Positions 26,701-35,386 of a stretch of DNA of 40,695 nt are shown piece by piece (the stretch's first letter is position 1; each line of letters begins with the position of its first letter). Location: contig JAPPLD010000012.1 in assembly GCA_028819565.1 (NCBI GenBank), forward strand, positions 1 through 40,695. Reading direction: 5' to 3'. Source of the DNA: Gammaproteobacteria bacterium (GTDB taxonomy: Bacteria; Pseudomonadota; Gammaproteobacteria; Poriferisulfidales; Poriferisulfidaceae). A program made the translations under genes and the position numbers. Under the pieces are notes generated by a model. It saw nothing but the letters and a program-made list of their open reading frames with translations. It had not been told where the DNA came from and searched no databases.

Positions 26701-27250
26701 CGAAGCGGTGAAAAATCATCTCTTCGACCAGTACCTTCGCGGCCGGCGCAGTGCGGAAGAATTGATCGAGCAGGGAGAATCCAAAACCTTGGAATTCAAG
26801 TCCACATTGCGTTGGAGCCTCAAGGAAAATCGAAAAGACGACAAGGGAGTCACGCATGCGGTGCTGAAAACCATCGCGGCCTTCCTAAACACGGAAGGAG
26901 GAGATCTTATGCTTGGCGTTGCGGACGACGGCGCCATTGTTGGCATCGAGAAAGACCAACTTGAGAATGACGACAAATTCATGCGCCACCTCATGCAGGT
27001 CGTGCAGAATGGCTTGGATTCGCGAGCCGGAACGCAGGTCGACCCGCGGATGCAGGTCGTCGAAGGCAAGTCTGTCTGCATGGTGAACTGCCGCCGGAGT
27101 CCAGAGCCGGTGTATCTCGTCTGGAAAGGATTGGAGACGGTCAAAGAGGGGGATTTTTTCGTGCGCAACGGGCCGACGACTGTTAAACTTTCCCCGGAAG
27201 ATGCCCGGGAATATATCCGCCAACGCTTTCCCGGGGCAAGATTGCCATGA
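23768..27250 (+). CDS. hsdR: Type I restriction subunit HsdR with C-terminal AlbA_2 (Schlafen-type) domain
   Basis: HsdR translocates and cuts DNA as part of the RM complex. The nuclease domain has D149, E163 and K165 (LDLVLFLNG then TAELKN). The motor has Walker A AGSGKS at 317-322, IIDEAH at about 420-425, and [10 protein letters not shown]; the C-terminal helicase half has KFQTGFDQP and [10 protein letters not shown]. From about residue 1002 a second unit begins: [10 protein letters not shown], then [22 protein letters not shown], and [13 protein letters not shown]. This is the AlbA_2/Schlafen-like pattern normally seen in separate regulators. The length is 1160 aa. The stop overlaps the glyQ start by four bases. 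Confidence 0.94.
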   Translation: MNTEVSERTFENAIEAVLLQNCSGDEWGREPGGYYKRQQGGYIRDLCLLSNDVLNFVQTTQPREWEKLSQRHGDDVEGQFLVRLSSEVKKRGSLDVLRHGVKDMGCEFRLAYFRPASGLNEETRRLYQANIFSVVRQLHYSLKNENSLDLVLFLNGLPIFTAELKNPLTGQTVRDATRQYRKDRDPREPLFASGRCLAHFAVDPEWVYVTTRLDKDGTRFLPFNQGKFGGAGNPPVPPTKAGYATAYLWEETWSRDSVLDLIQRFVHEVKDAGGHGRNTGKRQLIFPRYQQLDCVRRLVRSAYREGAGQHYLIQHSAGSGKSFTIAWLAHQLSTLHGADNRRIFDSIIVVTDRRILDRQLQENIRQFEQTLGVVENINTTSHQLKDALESGKTIIVTTLQKFPVIASQIGDLPGRRFALIIDEAHSSQSGESSKSLKATLSTSSLEDAEATEAQAETPEEEIESTILDEIRNRGRQPNLSTFAFTATPKSKTLELFGQKRPDGQFEPFHIYTMRQAIEEGFILDVLANYTTCKAYWTLWKTVENDPHYDKRKATHLLKSYVEHNPHAIETKVRIMVEHFTGNTAGEIRNRAKAMIVTRSRLHAVRYKLAMDRHLAGQGHSFKALVAFSGKVEDAGQSYTESGMNGVSEAQTAATFSEPEYRFLIVANKFQTGFDQPHLHTMYVDKKLSGVNAVQTLSRLNRTHPNKSNTLVLDFANEADEIKAAFDPYYEATLLSEETDPNLLYQTQTRLGDYPVYAKEDVDGFAEIYFSRKGTQSRLYAILKPSVERFDVLNEDERNRFRKELTSYIRLYAFLAQVLTFADPDLEKLYVFARHLRSLLPPDSDEFPFDVRDKIDMESYRVAETGSGAIELERGPGRLDPITEKEPYGSLPEDVEALSQIISELNERFGTELTSEHSTTLGQMMEKLEEDATLDATARVNTRENVRLAFDRKVDKVIQEIVDTNFDLYKRITDDQDFGEAVKNHLFDQYLRGRRSAEELIEQGESKTLEFKSTLRWSLKENRKDDKGVTHAVLKTIAAFLNTEGGDLMLGVADDGAIVGIEKDQLENDDKFMRHLMQVVQNGLDSRAGTQVDPRMQVVEGKSVCMVNCRRSPEPVYLVWKGLETVKEGDFFVRNGPTTVKLSPEDAREYIRQRFPGARLP

Positions 27251-28134
27251 CCATGACGATTCAGAACCTCATCCGTCAACTGGAAGAATATTGGGCGGCG
27301 CAGGGTTGCGTAATTCTGCCCGCACATGACCTGCCGATTGGTGCGGCGACCTTCCACCCGGAAACTTTTCTGCGGGCAATCGGCCCGGAGCCATGGCGGT
27401 GCGCATTCGCGCAACCGTGTCGGCGCCCGACGGATGGGCGTTACGGAGAAAATCCGAATCGTCTTCAGCGTTACTATCAGTTTCAGGTTGCGCTCAAGCC
27501 CTCGCCGGACGACATTCAGGATCTGTTCCTGCAGTCCCTGGGAGAACTCGGTATCGCGCTGGACAAGAACGATGTCCGCTTCGTGGAAGACGACTGGGAA
27601 TCCCCGACGTTAGGGGCGTGGGGCCTAGGTTGGGAAGTGCAGCTCAATGGTATGGAAATCAGCCAGTTCACGTATTTTCAGCAGGCAGGAGGGCTGGAAT
27701 GCCGTCCGACACTCGGCGAATTGACCTATGGCATCGAACGGATCGCGATGTTCCTGCAGGAAACGGACAGTGTCTTCGACTTGGTTTGGCACGGCGAAGG
27801 AGCCGACGCGATCACGTACGGGCAGCTATTCCACCAGAATGAAGTTGAGCAATCGACCTATAATTTCGAGCAAGCCGACACGGAGAAACTATCTCGTCAG
27901 TTTGACGAAATAGAGGGGGAATGTGATCGGTTGATCGACCAGAATCTCCCATTGCCGGCCTACGAGCAACTGGTCTGGTGCTCGCATCTCTTCAATCTCC
28001 TGGATGCGCGGCATGCGATTTCCGTCACGGAACGCCAGAAATACATCTTGCGCATCCGTGGCCGGGCGCAGAAAATTGCGGAAGCCTACTACGCTTCGCG
28101 TGAAGCCCTGAATTTCCCCTTGGGCGCGGAATGA
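27247..28134 (+). CDS. glyQ: Glycyl-tRNA synthetase alpha subunit
   Basis: GlyQ is the catalytic subunit of the bacterial alpha2beta2 glycyl-tRNA synthetase. The product has the standard [21 protein letters not shown] start, [19 protein letters not shown], and FTYFQQAGG with [13 protein letters not shown]. The length is 295 aa. The first ATG overlaps the hsdR stop as ATGA; a second ATG lies two codons later. No good ribosome-binding site is visible, so it may depend on coupling to hsdR. It overlaps glyS by ATGA. Confidence 0.97.
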   Translation: MTMTIQNLIRQLEEYWAAQGCVILPAHDLPIGAATFHPETFLRAIGPEPWRCAFAQPCRRPTDGRYGENPNRLQRYYQFQVALKPSPDDIQDLFLQSLGELGIALDKNDVRFVEDDWESPTLGAWGLGWEVQLNGMEISQFTYFQQAGGLECRPTLGELTYGIERIAMFLQETDSVFDLVWHGEGADAITYGQLFHQNEVEQSTYNFEQADTEKLSRQFDEIEGECDRLIDQNLPLPAYEQLVWCSHLFNLLDARHAISVTERQKYILRIRGRAQKIAEAYYASREALNFPLGAE

Positions 28135-30224
28135 CCGAAGCCAGAGCCGTGCTGTTTGAACTCGGCACGGAAGAACTCCCACCCCGTTCTCTGGAGACCC
28201 TCAGGGAGTCTTTGGCCGCCGCAGTGATTGCCGAACTGGAGAGTGCGGGTCTTCCGTTCGACCAGGCCGTGACGGCGTATGCATCGTCAAGGCGCCTGGC
28301 ATTACGGATTCCTGGAGTGGTGGAGCGAACGGCCGGTGCCACCGAAATACGTAAAGGTCCCTCGGTGAAAGCCGCTTTCAACTCGGAAGGTGAACCTACT
28401 CAGGCACTACTGGGTTTTGCCAAGGGGTGCCAAGCCGATTCGGAACAAATGCAACGTTGGAAAACTGGGGAGGATCGCCTGAAGACGGACAAGGGAGAAT
28501 GGCTCAAATTCGATGAAGTAGTGGAGCCCCGTGATTGCCGGGAACTGCTCCCGGAGATTTTCGACCGAGCCTTGGCGGGGTTGCCGCTTGAGAAACGCAT
28601 GCGCTGGGGAACGGAAGAGACAAGCTTTCTTCGCCCTGTCCGGTGGGTGGCATTGCTGTATGGTGGCGAGCCGATTGCCGGAGAAATCATGAACACCCCC
28701 TGTGGCGCGGTCACGCGGGGCCACCGCTTTCTTGGTGAACAAAGTGTCGAACTGGAGGATGCGGGAGTTTACGAAAATGCCCTGAAGGAGAAGGGCCACG
28801 TACTGGTAGAGACAGCGGCACGCAAGCAGCAGGTTTTGTCGCAAATCGAAGAATTCGAGTCCGAATTCAAGGTAGAAGCGGTTAGATCAGAGCCCCTGCT
28901 TGAGGAAGTGTGTGCCAGTGCGGAATTTCCAGTAGTGGTTGCGGGACGCTTCGATGAGGAATTCTTGAATTTGCCGGAGGAAGTCATCCGCGCGGTGCTG
29001 GAGGATCAGCAGCAATATTTTTCGACTCGTGGGTCGGATGGCGTACTGTCCCGGCATTTCTTTGCCGTCGCCAACCTTCCGGACGTGAATGGAGATATTA
29101 GGGTGGGCAGCGAGCGGGTGGTGCGTTCCCGGCTTCAGGATGCTGCCTTTTATCTTGAGCGCGATCGTTTGAGATTATTCGATTCTCGTGTAGAGGATCT
29201 GGGTCGGGTGGTCTTTCATCGCAAACTGGGCACCCTTCTTGAGCGCGTTCAGCGCATAGAGAACTTGGCGGAATACGTGGCTCAAAAAGTGGATGCGGAT
29301 GTGAAGACCGTGCGTCGTGCAGCACATTTGTGCAAGGCAGATCTGGGCACGGACATCGTGCAGTCATTTCCCAAGCTCCAAGGGCTGATGGGTGCGTATT
29401 ACGCCCGAATTGAAGAGGAGGAGGATGCAGTCTGCCAAGCTGTTTCAGACCACTACCGGCCTCGGTACGCGGACGATGCGTTGCCGGAGACTTTGCCGAG
29501 CCAAGTGCTGGCCTTGGCCGATCGCTTGGACATGCTGGCCGGAGTTTTCTCGATAGGCGAAATCCCGACTGGGACTCGGGACCCGTTGGGCGTACGGCGT
29601 GCCGCTTACGGCGTTCTGCGCCTAGTGGTGGAATGCGGCTTGGATCTGAACTTGGAGGATTGTCTGGTGCACGCGGTCAATCAGTACCCGGAGTCCTTTC
29701 GTGCCGACGGTATTCCGCAGGCGGTATTGGATTATCTGGCCGACCGGATGTACGGGTATGGCACCGAACGCGGGCAGCCCAGGGATGCCATTGAAGCAGT
29801 TCTGGCAGTCGGGTCGGCTCGACCGCTGGATGCCTTCGGGCGGGTGCGGGCGGTCGAGGGTTTCCGGAACTTGCCGGAGGCGAAAGTGCTGGTCGCGACA
29901 CACAAGCGGATCCGGAACATTTTGCGCGAGGCCGACGTGAACGACGCCGAAATCAACCCCGAGTTGTTGACAGAGCCCGCCGAGTGTGAGCTCGCGGACC
30001 GACTTGTCGCAGTACGTGAGGAAGTGCAGGAAAATTGTGCGGCAGGTACCTACGGAGAAGCACTGAGTTCGCTTGCTGCATTGGCCGAGCCGGTTTCGGC
30101 TTTCTTCGACGAAGTGCTGGTGATGGCGGAAGATCAAAAAATACGTCATAATCGCCTGCGTCTCTTGCGGGGTCTACAGGATCTGTTTCTGGGAATCGCG
30201 GATTTCTCGCGCCTGCAGGACTAA
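28131..30224 (+). CDS. glyS: Glycyl-tRNA synthetase beta subunit
   Basis: GlyS binds tRNA-Gly and is required for aminoacylation with GlyQ. The start ([15 protein letters not shown]), [24 protein letters not shown], the FHRKLGTL and [26 protein letters not shown] segments, and the C-terminal DALR-like anticodon part ([20 protein letters not shown]) are all typical. The length is 697 aa. It is translationally coupled to glyQ and followed after 14 bases by gmhB. Confidence 0.97.
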   Translation: MTEARAVLFELGTEELPPRSLETLRESLAAAVIAELESAGLPFDQAVTAYASSRRLALRIPGVVERTAGATEIRKGPSVKAAFNSEGEPTQALLGFAKGCQADSEQMQRWKTGEDRLKTDKGEWLKFDEVVEPRDCRELLPEIFDRALAGLPLEKRMRWGTEETSFLRPVRWVALLYGGEPIAGEIMNTPCGAVTRGHRFLGEQSVELEDAGVYENALKEKGHVLVETAARKQQVLSQIEEFESEFKVEAVRSEPLLEEVCASAEFPVVVAGRFDEEFLNLPEEVIRAVLEDQQQYFSTRGSDGVLSRHFFAVANLPDVNGDIRVGSERVVRSRLQDAAFYLERDRLRLFDSRVEDLGRVVFHRKLGTLLERVQRIENLAEYVAQKVDADVKTVRRAAHLCKADLGTDIVQSFPKLQGLMGAYYARIEEEEDAVCQAVSDHYRPRYADDALPETLPSQVLALADRLDMLAGVFSIGEIPTGTRDPLGVRRAAYGVLRLVVECGLDLNLEDCLVHAVNQYPESFRADGIPQAVLDYLADRMYGYGTERGQPRDAIEAVLAVGSARPLDAFGRVRAVEGFRNLPEAKVLVATHKRIRNILREADVNDAEINPELLTEPAECELADRLVAVREEVQENCAAGTYGEALSSLAALAEPVSAFFDEVLVMAEDQKIRHNRLRLLRGLQDLFLGIADFSRLQD

Positions 30225-30238
30225 ACGACATTCTGGCC

Positions 30239-30781
30239 ATGAAACTGATAATTCTGGATCGCGACGGAGTCCTGAACGAGGAAAGGGAGGACTTCATCAA
30301 GACGCCGGAAGAGTGGGTGCCGATCGACAGCAGCATGCAGGCGGTGTCCCGCTTGAACGAAGCGGGTTATCGGGTGGTACTTGCGACCAACCAGTCGGGG
30401 ATTGGGCGTGGCATGATCGATATGGACACCCTCAACCGGATTCATCAGAAAATGCATAACTCGCTGGGTCGCTTTGGCGGTTGGGTGGATGCCATCTTCT
30501 TCTGCCCGGATGCGCCGGACACGGGGAGTCATTGCCGCAAACCTAACCCCGGCATGTTTGAGGATATTGCAAGCCGTTGTGAGACCGATCTCGCCGATGT
30601 GCCGGCTGTTGGAGATAAGCTGTCAGACATTCGGGCGGCGGTGGCAGCAGGTGCCCGCCCGATTCTCGTGCGTACCGGTTATGGTAGGCAGACTGAAAAG
30701 GACGAGGACTTGCCGGACGGCGTTGAGGTATACGACGACCTGTACTCATTCGTAGACGAACTGCTGGCGCCATCTTCCTGA
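30239..30781 (+). CDS. gmhB: D-glycero-beta-D-manno-heptose 1,7-bisphosphate 7-phosphatase
   Basis: GmhB removes the 7-phosphate in ADP-heptose synthesis for LPS, between the two activities of HldE (also in this window). The HAD motif LDRDGVLN (D7, D9), ATNQSGIGRG, the CRKPNPGM segment and VGDKLSDIRAA are present in order. Length is 180 aa. The zinc-binding loop is unusual: it reads CPDAPDTGSHCRKP, whereas relatives have CPH...CDCRKP, so two of the four expected ligands differ (His to Asp, Cys to Ser). It is followed by plsC after 10 bases. Confidence 0.93.
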   Translation: MKLIILDRDGVLNEEREDFIKTPEEWVPIDSSMQAVSRLNEAGYRVVLATNQSGIGRGMIDMDTLNRIHQKMHNSLGRFGGWVDAIFFCPDAPDTGSHCRKPNPGMFEDIASRCETDLADVPAVGDKLSDIRAAVAAGARPILVRTGYGRQTEKDEDLPDGVEVYDDLYSFVDELLAPSS

Positions 30782-30791
30782 GCGCAGCGGG

Positions 30792-31505
30792 ATGTCCGCC
30801 ATCCGTTCCACGGGTTTTTATCTGGGGGTGCTTGCCGCCACTCTGGCCGCCGTGTTTGTGGTGCCGGTTGCGGCCTGCCTGCCTCGGCGGCCATGCTATC
30901 GGCTGCTGAGTTTCTGGAACGTATCCGTTCTCTGGTCTGCAAGGGTATTTTGCGGAATAACTTACGAAGTTCATGGGCGTGAACACCTCCCGGAAACCGG
31001 GCCCTACATGCTTATGGCCAACCACCAGTCGGCATTCGAGACGGTTTTGCTGGTGGTTTTATTGCCGCAACCGGCATTTGTGCTTAAGCGATCTTTGCTA
31101 TGGCTGCCGGTAGTTGGTTGGGGGTTGGCGCTGACCCGCCCGATCGTCATTGACCGAAGTAGTCCGGTCCGAAGCCTGAAGCGTTTGCTGCAACAGGCGC
31201 GAAAACGATTCGCACGGGGTGACGTGGTGGTCATTTTCCCGGAGGGAACTCGTCTCCCGGTGGGGGAGCGCCGCCCTTATCAGGCTGGCGGGGCGCATAT
31301 TGCGACGCAGAGCCGGGTTCCGGTTCTTCCGATGGCGCACAATGCCGGCCATTTCTGGCCACGCGGATTCCTTAAGAAACCCGGCAAGGTCATGGTCCGG
31401 ATCGGAGCCCCGATCCAAGCAGGAGAACTGAAGCCTGCCGAATTGAACGATCAGGTCAAGGAATGGATTGAAACGACCGGGGCGCAGTTGTCACCGCCAA
31501 TGTGA
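30792..31505 (+). CDS. plsC: 1-acyl-sn-glycerol-3-phosphate acyltransferase (PlsC family)
   Basis: The enzyme moves an acyl group onto lysophosphatidic acid at the inner membrane. The N-terminal hydrophobic helix (residues about 10-30) anchors it. The catalytic motif is NHQSAFET (an HX4E form of the usual HX4D, common in this subgroup), and VVIFPEGTRLPVG is the second substrate motif. The length is 237 aa. It is last in the gmhB operon and converges on the aldo/keto reductase gene with only two bases between the stops. Confidence 0.92.
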   Translation: MSAIRSTGFYLGVLAATLAAVFVVPVAACLPRRPCYRLLSFWNVSVLWSARVFCGITYEVHGREHLPETGPYMLMANHQSAFETVLLVVLLPQPAFVLKRSLLWLPVVGWGLALTRPIVIDRSSPVRSLKRLLQQARKRFARGDVVVIFPEGTRLPVGERRPYQAGGAHIATQSRVPVLPMAHNAGHFWPRGFLKKPGKVMVRIGAPIQAGELKPAELNDQVKEWIETTGAQLSPPM

Positions 31506-31507
31506 CA

Positions 31508-32545
31508 TTAAGGCGCGGGGTTGGGTTGGGCCTCGTGAACGGCATCGATTTCGCGCAACAACTGGCGAGGCAGTTCCAAGTTGGCGCTTTCCAGGTTTTC
31601 CTGAAGCTGCTCTATAGTGGTGGCACCAATGATGGCACTGGTCACAAAAGGTTGCTGCTGGATGAAACTCAAGGCCATCTGCGCGGGCGTCAGGTCGTAT
31701 TGGCGAGAGAGTGCAACGTATTTGTCGGTGGCAGCCTTCGCTTGTGGATTGCTATAACGGGTGAAGTAGTTCCAGCGTTGGAGGCGAGAGCCCTGAGGGC
31801 GCCCTCGTTGATATTTCCCGGTCAAGACACCGAATCCGAGAGGAGAATAAGCCAGTAGGCCACAACGTTCCCGTATGGCCATTTCGGCTAGGCCAACTTC
31901 AAAGGTTCGGTTTAGCAAGTTATAGGGATTCTGGATGGAGACAATGCGGGGCCCGGAGCCCTCTCGCGAGAGTCGCAAATATTCCGCCACCCCCCACGGG
32001 GTTTCGTTGGACACCCCGATGGCCCGCGCCTTGCCGGATTCAACCAACCGACACAGCACCTCATAGGTCTCCTCGATCGGGATCGCGTCTTCATCATCCT
32101 CAAATCGATAACCTAGTTGCCCGAAATAGTTGGTGTTGCGTTCCGGCCAATGAACCTGGTAGAGGTCGATATAGTCCGTCTGCAGGCGACGCAGGCTGTC
32201 GTCAATGGCTTGATTGATATGTTTTGCGTTCAGGCGCGGCCCGCCACGCATATAATCCATGGATTCGCTGGGCCCGACCACCTTGGTGGCGACGATCATT
32301 CGGTCCCTCGGGACGCGGGAAGAAGCGATCCAAGTACCGATGTATTGCTCGGTCAGTCCTTGAGTGCGCGCACAGGACGGGGCGGCGTACATTTCGGCGG
32401 TGTCGATGAAGTTGACGCCGAAATCGAAAGCACAGTCCAATTGCTGATGGGCTTCGGCTTCAGTGTTTTGCTCGCCGAACGTCATGGTGCCGAGACAGAT
32501 GACGCTGACGTCAAGGCCGGTGTCTCCGAGCGGGCGAAGCTCCAT
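31508..32545 (-). CDS. Aldo/keto reductase (Tas-like)
   Basis: The 345-aa product has the aldo/keto reductase barrel pattern. The catalytic tetrad is visible: Asp in FIDTAE, Tyr in EMYAAP, Lys in ATKVVG, and His in YQVHWPER. NPYNLLNRTFEVGLAE and YSPLGFGVLTGKY match the Tas/YghZ-type subgroup, which uses NADPH. The natural substrate is not known. It begins one base after the stop of the ferredoxin-like gene, so the two form an operon. Confidence 0.92.
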   Translation of the reverse strand: MELRPLGDTGLDVSVICLGTMTFGEQNTEAEAHQQLDCAFDFGVNFIDTAEMYAAPSCARTQGLTEQYIGTWIASSRVPRDRMIVATKVVGPSESMDYMRGGPRLNAKHINQAIDDSLRRLQTDYIDLYQVHWPERNTNYFGQLGYRFEDDEDAIPIEETYEVLCRLVESGKARAIGVSNETPWGVAEYLRLSREGSGPRIVSIQNPYNLLNRTFEVGLAEMAIRERCGLLAYSPLGFGVLTGKYQRGRPQGSRLQRWNYFTRYSNPQAKAATDKYVALSRQYDLTPAQMALSFIQQQPFVTSAIIGATTIEQLQENLESANLELPRQLLREIDAVHEAQPNPAP

Positions 32546-32546
32546 G

Positions 32547-32852
32547 TCAGATCTCCAGTTCCTTGACGGGCTGTCCGCGGATCAAATGCTCATCAATGAT
32601 TCGGTCGATATCCGCCTGATCGCGGTAGCGGTACCAGGTGCCTTCCGGATAGACGACAATGATCGGGCCTTCAGCACACCGGTCAAGACATCCGGACTGA
32701 TTGATTCGGGTCTGCCCGGCTCCATGAATGCCGAGTTCCTGGCAACGTTTTTTGGCGTAGTCCCGCATCGCGCGTGCGTCATGATCCTGACAGCAGGCTT
32801 CGTCTTCCCGCTGGTTCACGCAGAAAAAGACATGGCGTTTGTAGTGCGACAT
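32547..32852 (-). CDS. Thioredoxin-like [2Fe-2S] ferredoxin-domain protein
   Basis: The 101-aa protein has four cysteines placed as in thioredoxin-fold 2Fe-2S ferredoxins: C11, C20 or C21, C55 and C59 (HVFFCVN, EACCQDH, GCLDRCAEGP). The phrase INQSGCLDRCAEGPIIVVYPEGTWY is characteristic. Such proteins carry electrons; the partner could be the aldo/keto reductase downstream, but that is only suggested by the operon. I use the MSHYKRHVFF start; the frame is open eight codons upstream. Confidence 0.9.
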   Translation of the reverse strand: MSHYKRHVFFCVNQREDEACCQDHDARAMRDYAKKRCQELGIHGAGQTRINQSGCLDRCAEGPIIVVYPEGTWYRYRDQADIDRIIDEHLIRGQPVKELEI

Positions 32853-32904
32853 TGAAGACAGTCGGAATGGGATCAAGCTACGCTCATGATACCGTCATGG
32901 TTTC

Positions 32905-32992
32905 TGGTACCGAGAGTGGGACTCGAACCCACACGGGGGACTACCCCACCGGATTTTGAGTCCGGCGCGTCTACCAATTCCGCCATCTCGGC
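32905..32992 (-). tRNA. tRNA-Leu(CAA)
   Basis: On the minus strand the sequence starts GCCGAGATGGCGG and ends TCTCGGTACCA with CCA encoded. The acceptor pairs over seven positions (first is G-U). The D arm is AATTGGTAGACGC, the anticodon stem CCGGA/TCCGG holds the loop CTCAAAA (anticodon CAA, codon UUG), and a long variable arm (TGGGGTAGTCCCC) identifies a class II leucine tRNA. The T arm is GTGGG-TTCGAGT-CCCAC. Confidence 0.96.
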
Positions 32993-33322
32993 CTTCAGGC
33001 TCCAGACACTCCGCTCTTCTTTTCAGGAATGGAGCGATTGAGTCATTGTAGCAATGGGGGATAATTTCCTATAAAAATTGTATTTGAAGCGCTTATGAAA
33101 AAAAGCTTTTATCATCGTCAACTAAAGTAGAACTGACGCAATTTTAATTTAGACTGCTCAGTGATTCCACGGATACAGTGTTAGGAGTATGGATACGACA
33201 AATTTTGGATCTTTCGATGTTTTATGTGTGAAACTTTGCCTATTTTGTGGAGTGGAAGCCAAATTAAAAGAAATAATAGGCACTTCTAATAAATCTCAGA
33301 TTGGCTACAATATTTAGAACAC
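32993..33322. other. AT-rich intergenic stretch
   Basis: About 330 bases between the two tRNA-type sequences are clearly richer in A and T than the flanks. On the minus strand, TACAAT (plus 33045-33050) may be the -10 of the tRNA-Leu promoter. A 42-codon ORF (33189-33317, plus) has AGGAG only one base before its ATG, which is too close. I see no supported gene. Confidence 0.5.
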
Positions 33323-33395
33323 TGGTGGAGCCAGGGGGAATCGAACCCCGCATAGTTAGGTCTAAACCCCAACTACGGGTACCAACCCTGGCCCC
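33323..33395 (-). tRNA. tRNA-like sequence with UUA anticodon loop and short D arm
   Basis: On the minus strand the acceptor GGGGCCA pairs with TGGCTCC, followed by A and an encoded CCA. The T arm is CGGGG-TTCGATT-CCCCC (outermost pair mismatched). The anticodon stem TTGGG/CCTAA holds the loop GTTTAGA, which places UUA at the anticodon, able to read the stop codon UAA. The variable loop is five bases. The D arm is cut down to GGG-TTGGTA-CCC, leaving about three bases fewer than normal before the anticodon stem, and position 8 is G, not U. It may be a decayed tRNA, a suppressor-like tRNA from a mobile element, or a decoy. Confidence 0.5.
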
Positions 33396-33521
33396 ACTGG
33401 TGAACCCTCTTTGAATTTTGTAGGCTCAGAGGCTTCCCTATTTCGGAAAAGGTTACCACACAGCCCTGAACATTTCAAGACATACCTGACTTATTTATTA
33501 ACAAAAGGGGCTAATCTAGAC

Positions 33522-33549
33522 TTGACATTTCAGATTTTGTCTGTATCAT
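33522..33549 (+). promoter_or_regulatory. Candidate sigma-70 promoter
   Basis: TTGACA (33522-33527) is a perfect -35 box, with TATCAT (33544-33549) 16 bases on. Transcription would start about 10-15 bases before the start codon of the 262-aa gene, whose ribosome-binding site GGAGG lies between them. Confidence 0.6.
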
Positions 33550-33568
33550 TTCCTGTGGAGGTGAATTT

Positions 33569-34357
33569 ATGTCTGATCAAGAAAATACACAGAAGGGTAA
33601 ATCTAAGCCCAGAAGCCCTGCATACCCAGGCATAGGGTTAGAGGAGGCTACAACACGTGCGCGCCAAATCTATAGCCATGAGCGGCAGAATAAAGCGTAT
33701 GTTTCGGCTATCTACAGTCACTGGAGCTATACAAAAAGTAGCGGGCGAGCCCGCATAGCCTTAGCATCCCTTAAGTATTACGGGCTTATAAATATTGAAG
33801 GTTCTGGGGATAACCGCATCGTTCAATTAACAAATCTCGCGCTTGACATACTGCTCGATAATCGTGAAGATTCAAGTGAACGTGAAAATGCTATTCAAAG
33901 AGCCGCTCTTGCTCCAACGATCAATTCGGATCTGTGGAACAAATATCAAGGACACCTCCCTTCTGATCAAAGTTTAAAATTCTCATTACAAAGGGAATTG
34001 GGATTTACAGAAAGAGGGGTAGAAGAGTATATTGAACACTTTCGCAGCACTTTAGAGTTTGCCAAACTGACTCCAAAGTCATATAAGCCTGAATCCAATG
34101 AGGACAAATTGGGCGAAGAGAAAAGCGAACAATTGCACACAGAGCAAATCACCATCAATGATGATCCGCCACCCTCCCCAAAACTTGGGTCCGTGCGCAA
34201 TGTTCAACTGCCACTTTCAAGTGATTCTTGGGCAATACTGTCAGCGCAATTTCCTATAACGGAAAAAAACTGGGATCAAATGCTAGCAGTTTTACAGGCC
34301 ATGAAACCCGCTTTAATCAAGAATGAAGATAAAGCTGAAGAAAACCCAATGGACTGA
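33569..34357 (+). CDS. Conserved hypothetical protein with winged-helix-like N-terminus, 262 aa
   Basis: The first 110 residues look like a repeated helix-strand DNA-binding module (AYVSAIYSHWSYTKSSGRARIALASLKYYGLINIEGSGDNRIVQLT), followed by LALDILLDNREDS and AALAPTINSDLWNKYQGHLPSDQSLKF. The family pattern recurs in bacterial accessory regions but has no known function that I can name. After about residue 170 the chain is low-complexity and acidic with PPPSP. GGAGG lies eight bases before the ATG and a strong promoter just upstream, so it is probably expressed. It is AT-rich compared with waaF and sits next to a tRNA gene, suggesting it was acquired. Confidence 0.65.
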   Translation: MSDQENTQKGKSKPRSPAYPGIGLEEATTRARQIYSHERQNKAYVSAIYSHWSYTKSSGRARIALASLKYYGLINIEGSGDNRIVQLTNLALDILLDNREDSSERENAIQRAALAPTINSDLWNKYQGHLPSDQSLKFSLQRELGFTERGVEEYIEHFRSTLEFAKLTPKSYKPESNEDKLGEEKSEQLHTEQITINDDPPPSPKLGSVRNVQLPLSSDSWAILSAQFPITEKNWDQMLAVLQAMKPALIKNEDKAEENPMD

Positions 34358-34375
34358 TAAATTGAGCAAAACTGC

Positions 34376-35383
34376 TTAACCATTCAATAAGGCAAGTGTA
34401 GCCTTGTACACTTGTTCGGGTGTGACGCGGGTCATGCAAGCATGATGTCCATAGGGGCAGGTGCGTTGATGGCAGGGACTGCACAGGGTTTGCGCTGAAC
34501 AAATTTTTCGAGCGTCGGCCAAAGGCGGGTGCGTTTCGGGACTGGTGGGGCCGTAAATGCCGACGACGGGAGTATTCACGGCGGCAGCCACGTGCATGAG
34601 TCCGGAATCATTGCAAACCGCAGCCGCAAGCCCCGAAACCAGGCGGATGGCTTGGTCCAGCGTGGTTTCTCCGCACAGGTTCACGGCCTGTTCCGGCGCA
34701 GCTTGGACGATGCTGTCGCCGAGAGAGCGCTCTTTCGCCGTGCCGATCACGCAGATCCGATGCCCTTGCTCAGCGAGCAGGGTCGCCAGCCGAACGAAGG
34801 AGCTCTCACCCCATTGTTTAGCTTGGCCGTAGGCGGCGCCCGGCATCAGCCCAATGGCTGTTGCATCGAGGTCCATATCCCATTGTCGGAACACGCTGGC
34901 CGTCTGTTCCGAGTCCACTTCCAAGTTTGGATAGGGTATGGAATTCGAGTCGATGGGGTCCGGTGATGCCAAGCGTGCCATCCGGGCGAGAATGCCCGGT
35001 GGTCGGGAGCGGGAATCATTGATCAACACGTTGCGGATTCCGGCATCAAAGCCGATTCTCTGCTTGATTCCGGCAATCCAAGGCACCAGTGCCGCTTTTA
35101 CGGAGCGGGGAATGATGATCGCTTGCTGGTACTGTGCATGCAAGCGGCGGGCTGTCGCCCACCGCCGCCACAGCCCTAGCTGTCCGTGCCGGACATCAAG
35201 AGGAATATGGCGAGAAACCTGGGGCATCCGCCCAAGCAATGCCCCCGCCCAAGAGGGTGCGACGACATCAATGGAAACGTCGGGTTGCTGGCGTTTGAGC
35301 AGGGCGTACAGGATCTGGCTGAGCACCACATCGCCGACCCAAGCTTGCGCGATCACCAGGATGCGGGAATCCTGGTCTGCCAC
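34376..35383 (-). CDS. waaF: ADP-heptose:LPS heptosyltransferase II
   Basis: WaaF adds the second heptose to the LPS inner core in the cytoplasm. The glycosyltransferase-9 pattern is clear: ILVIAQAWVGDVVLSQILY at the start, LMPGAAYGQAKQWGESSF in the middle, VNLCGETTLDQAIRLVSG, CNDSGLMHVAAA and VGIYGPTSPETHPPL near the end. The C-terminal CHQRTCPYGHHACM is usual in this family. Length is 335 aa. Its start lies three bases after the hldE stop, in the order of heptose synthesis then use. Confidence 0.95.
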   Translation of the reverse strand: MADQDSRILVIAQAWVGDVVLSQILYALLKRQQPDVSIDVVAPSWAGALLGRMPQVSRHIPLDVRHGQLGLWRRWATARRLHAQYQQAIIIPRSVKAALVPWIAGIKQRIGFDAGIRNVLINDSRSRPPGILARMARLASPDPIDSNSIPYPNLEVDSEQTASVFRQWDMDLDATAIGLMPGAAYGQAKQWGESSFVRLATLLAEQGHRICVIGTAKERSLGDSIVQAAPEQAVNLCGETTLDQAIRLVSGLAAAVCNDSGLMHVAAAVNTPVVGIYGPTSPETHPPLADARKICSAQTLCSPCHQRTCPYGHHACMTRVTPEQVYKATLALLNG

Positions 35384-35386
35384 GGC

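Noticed and set aside
33189-33317. 42-aa ORF in the AT-rich gap
   Set aside because: The AGGAG is only one base from the ATG, and the peptide resembles no family.
33323-33395. Fragment of tmRNA (ssrA)
   Set aside because: The CCA end and T arm are similar in style, but the 5' part lacks the tmRNA start pattern and no tag-coding region is present.
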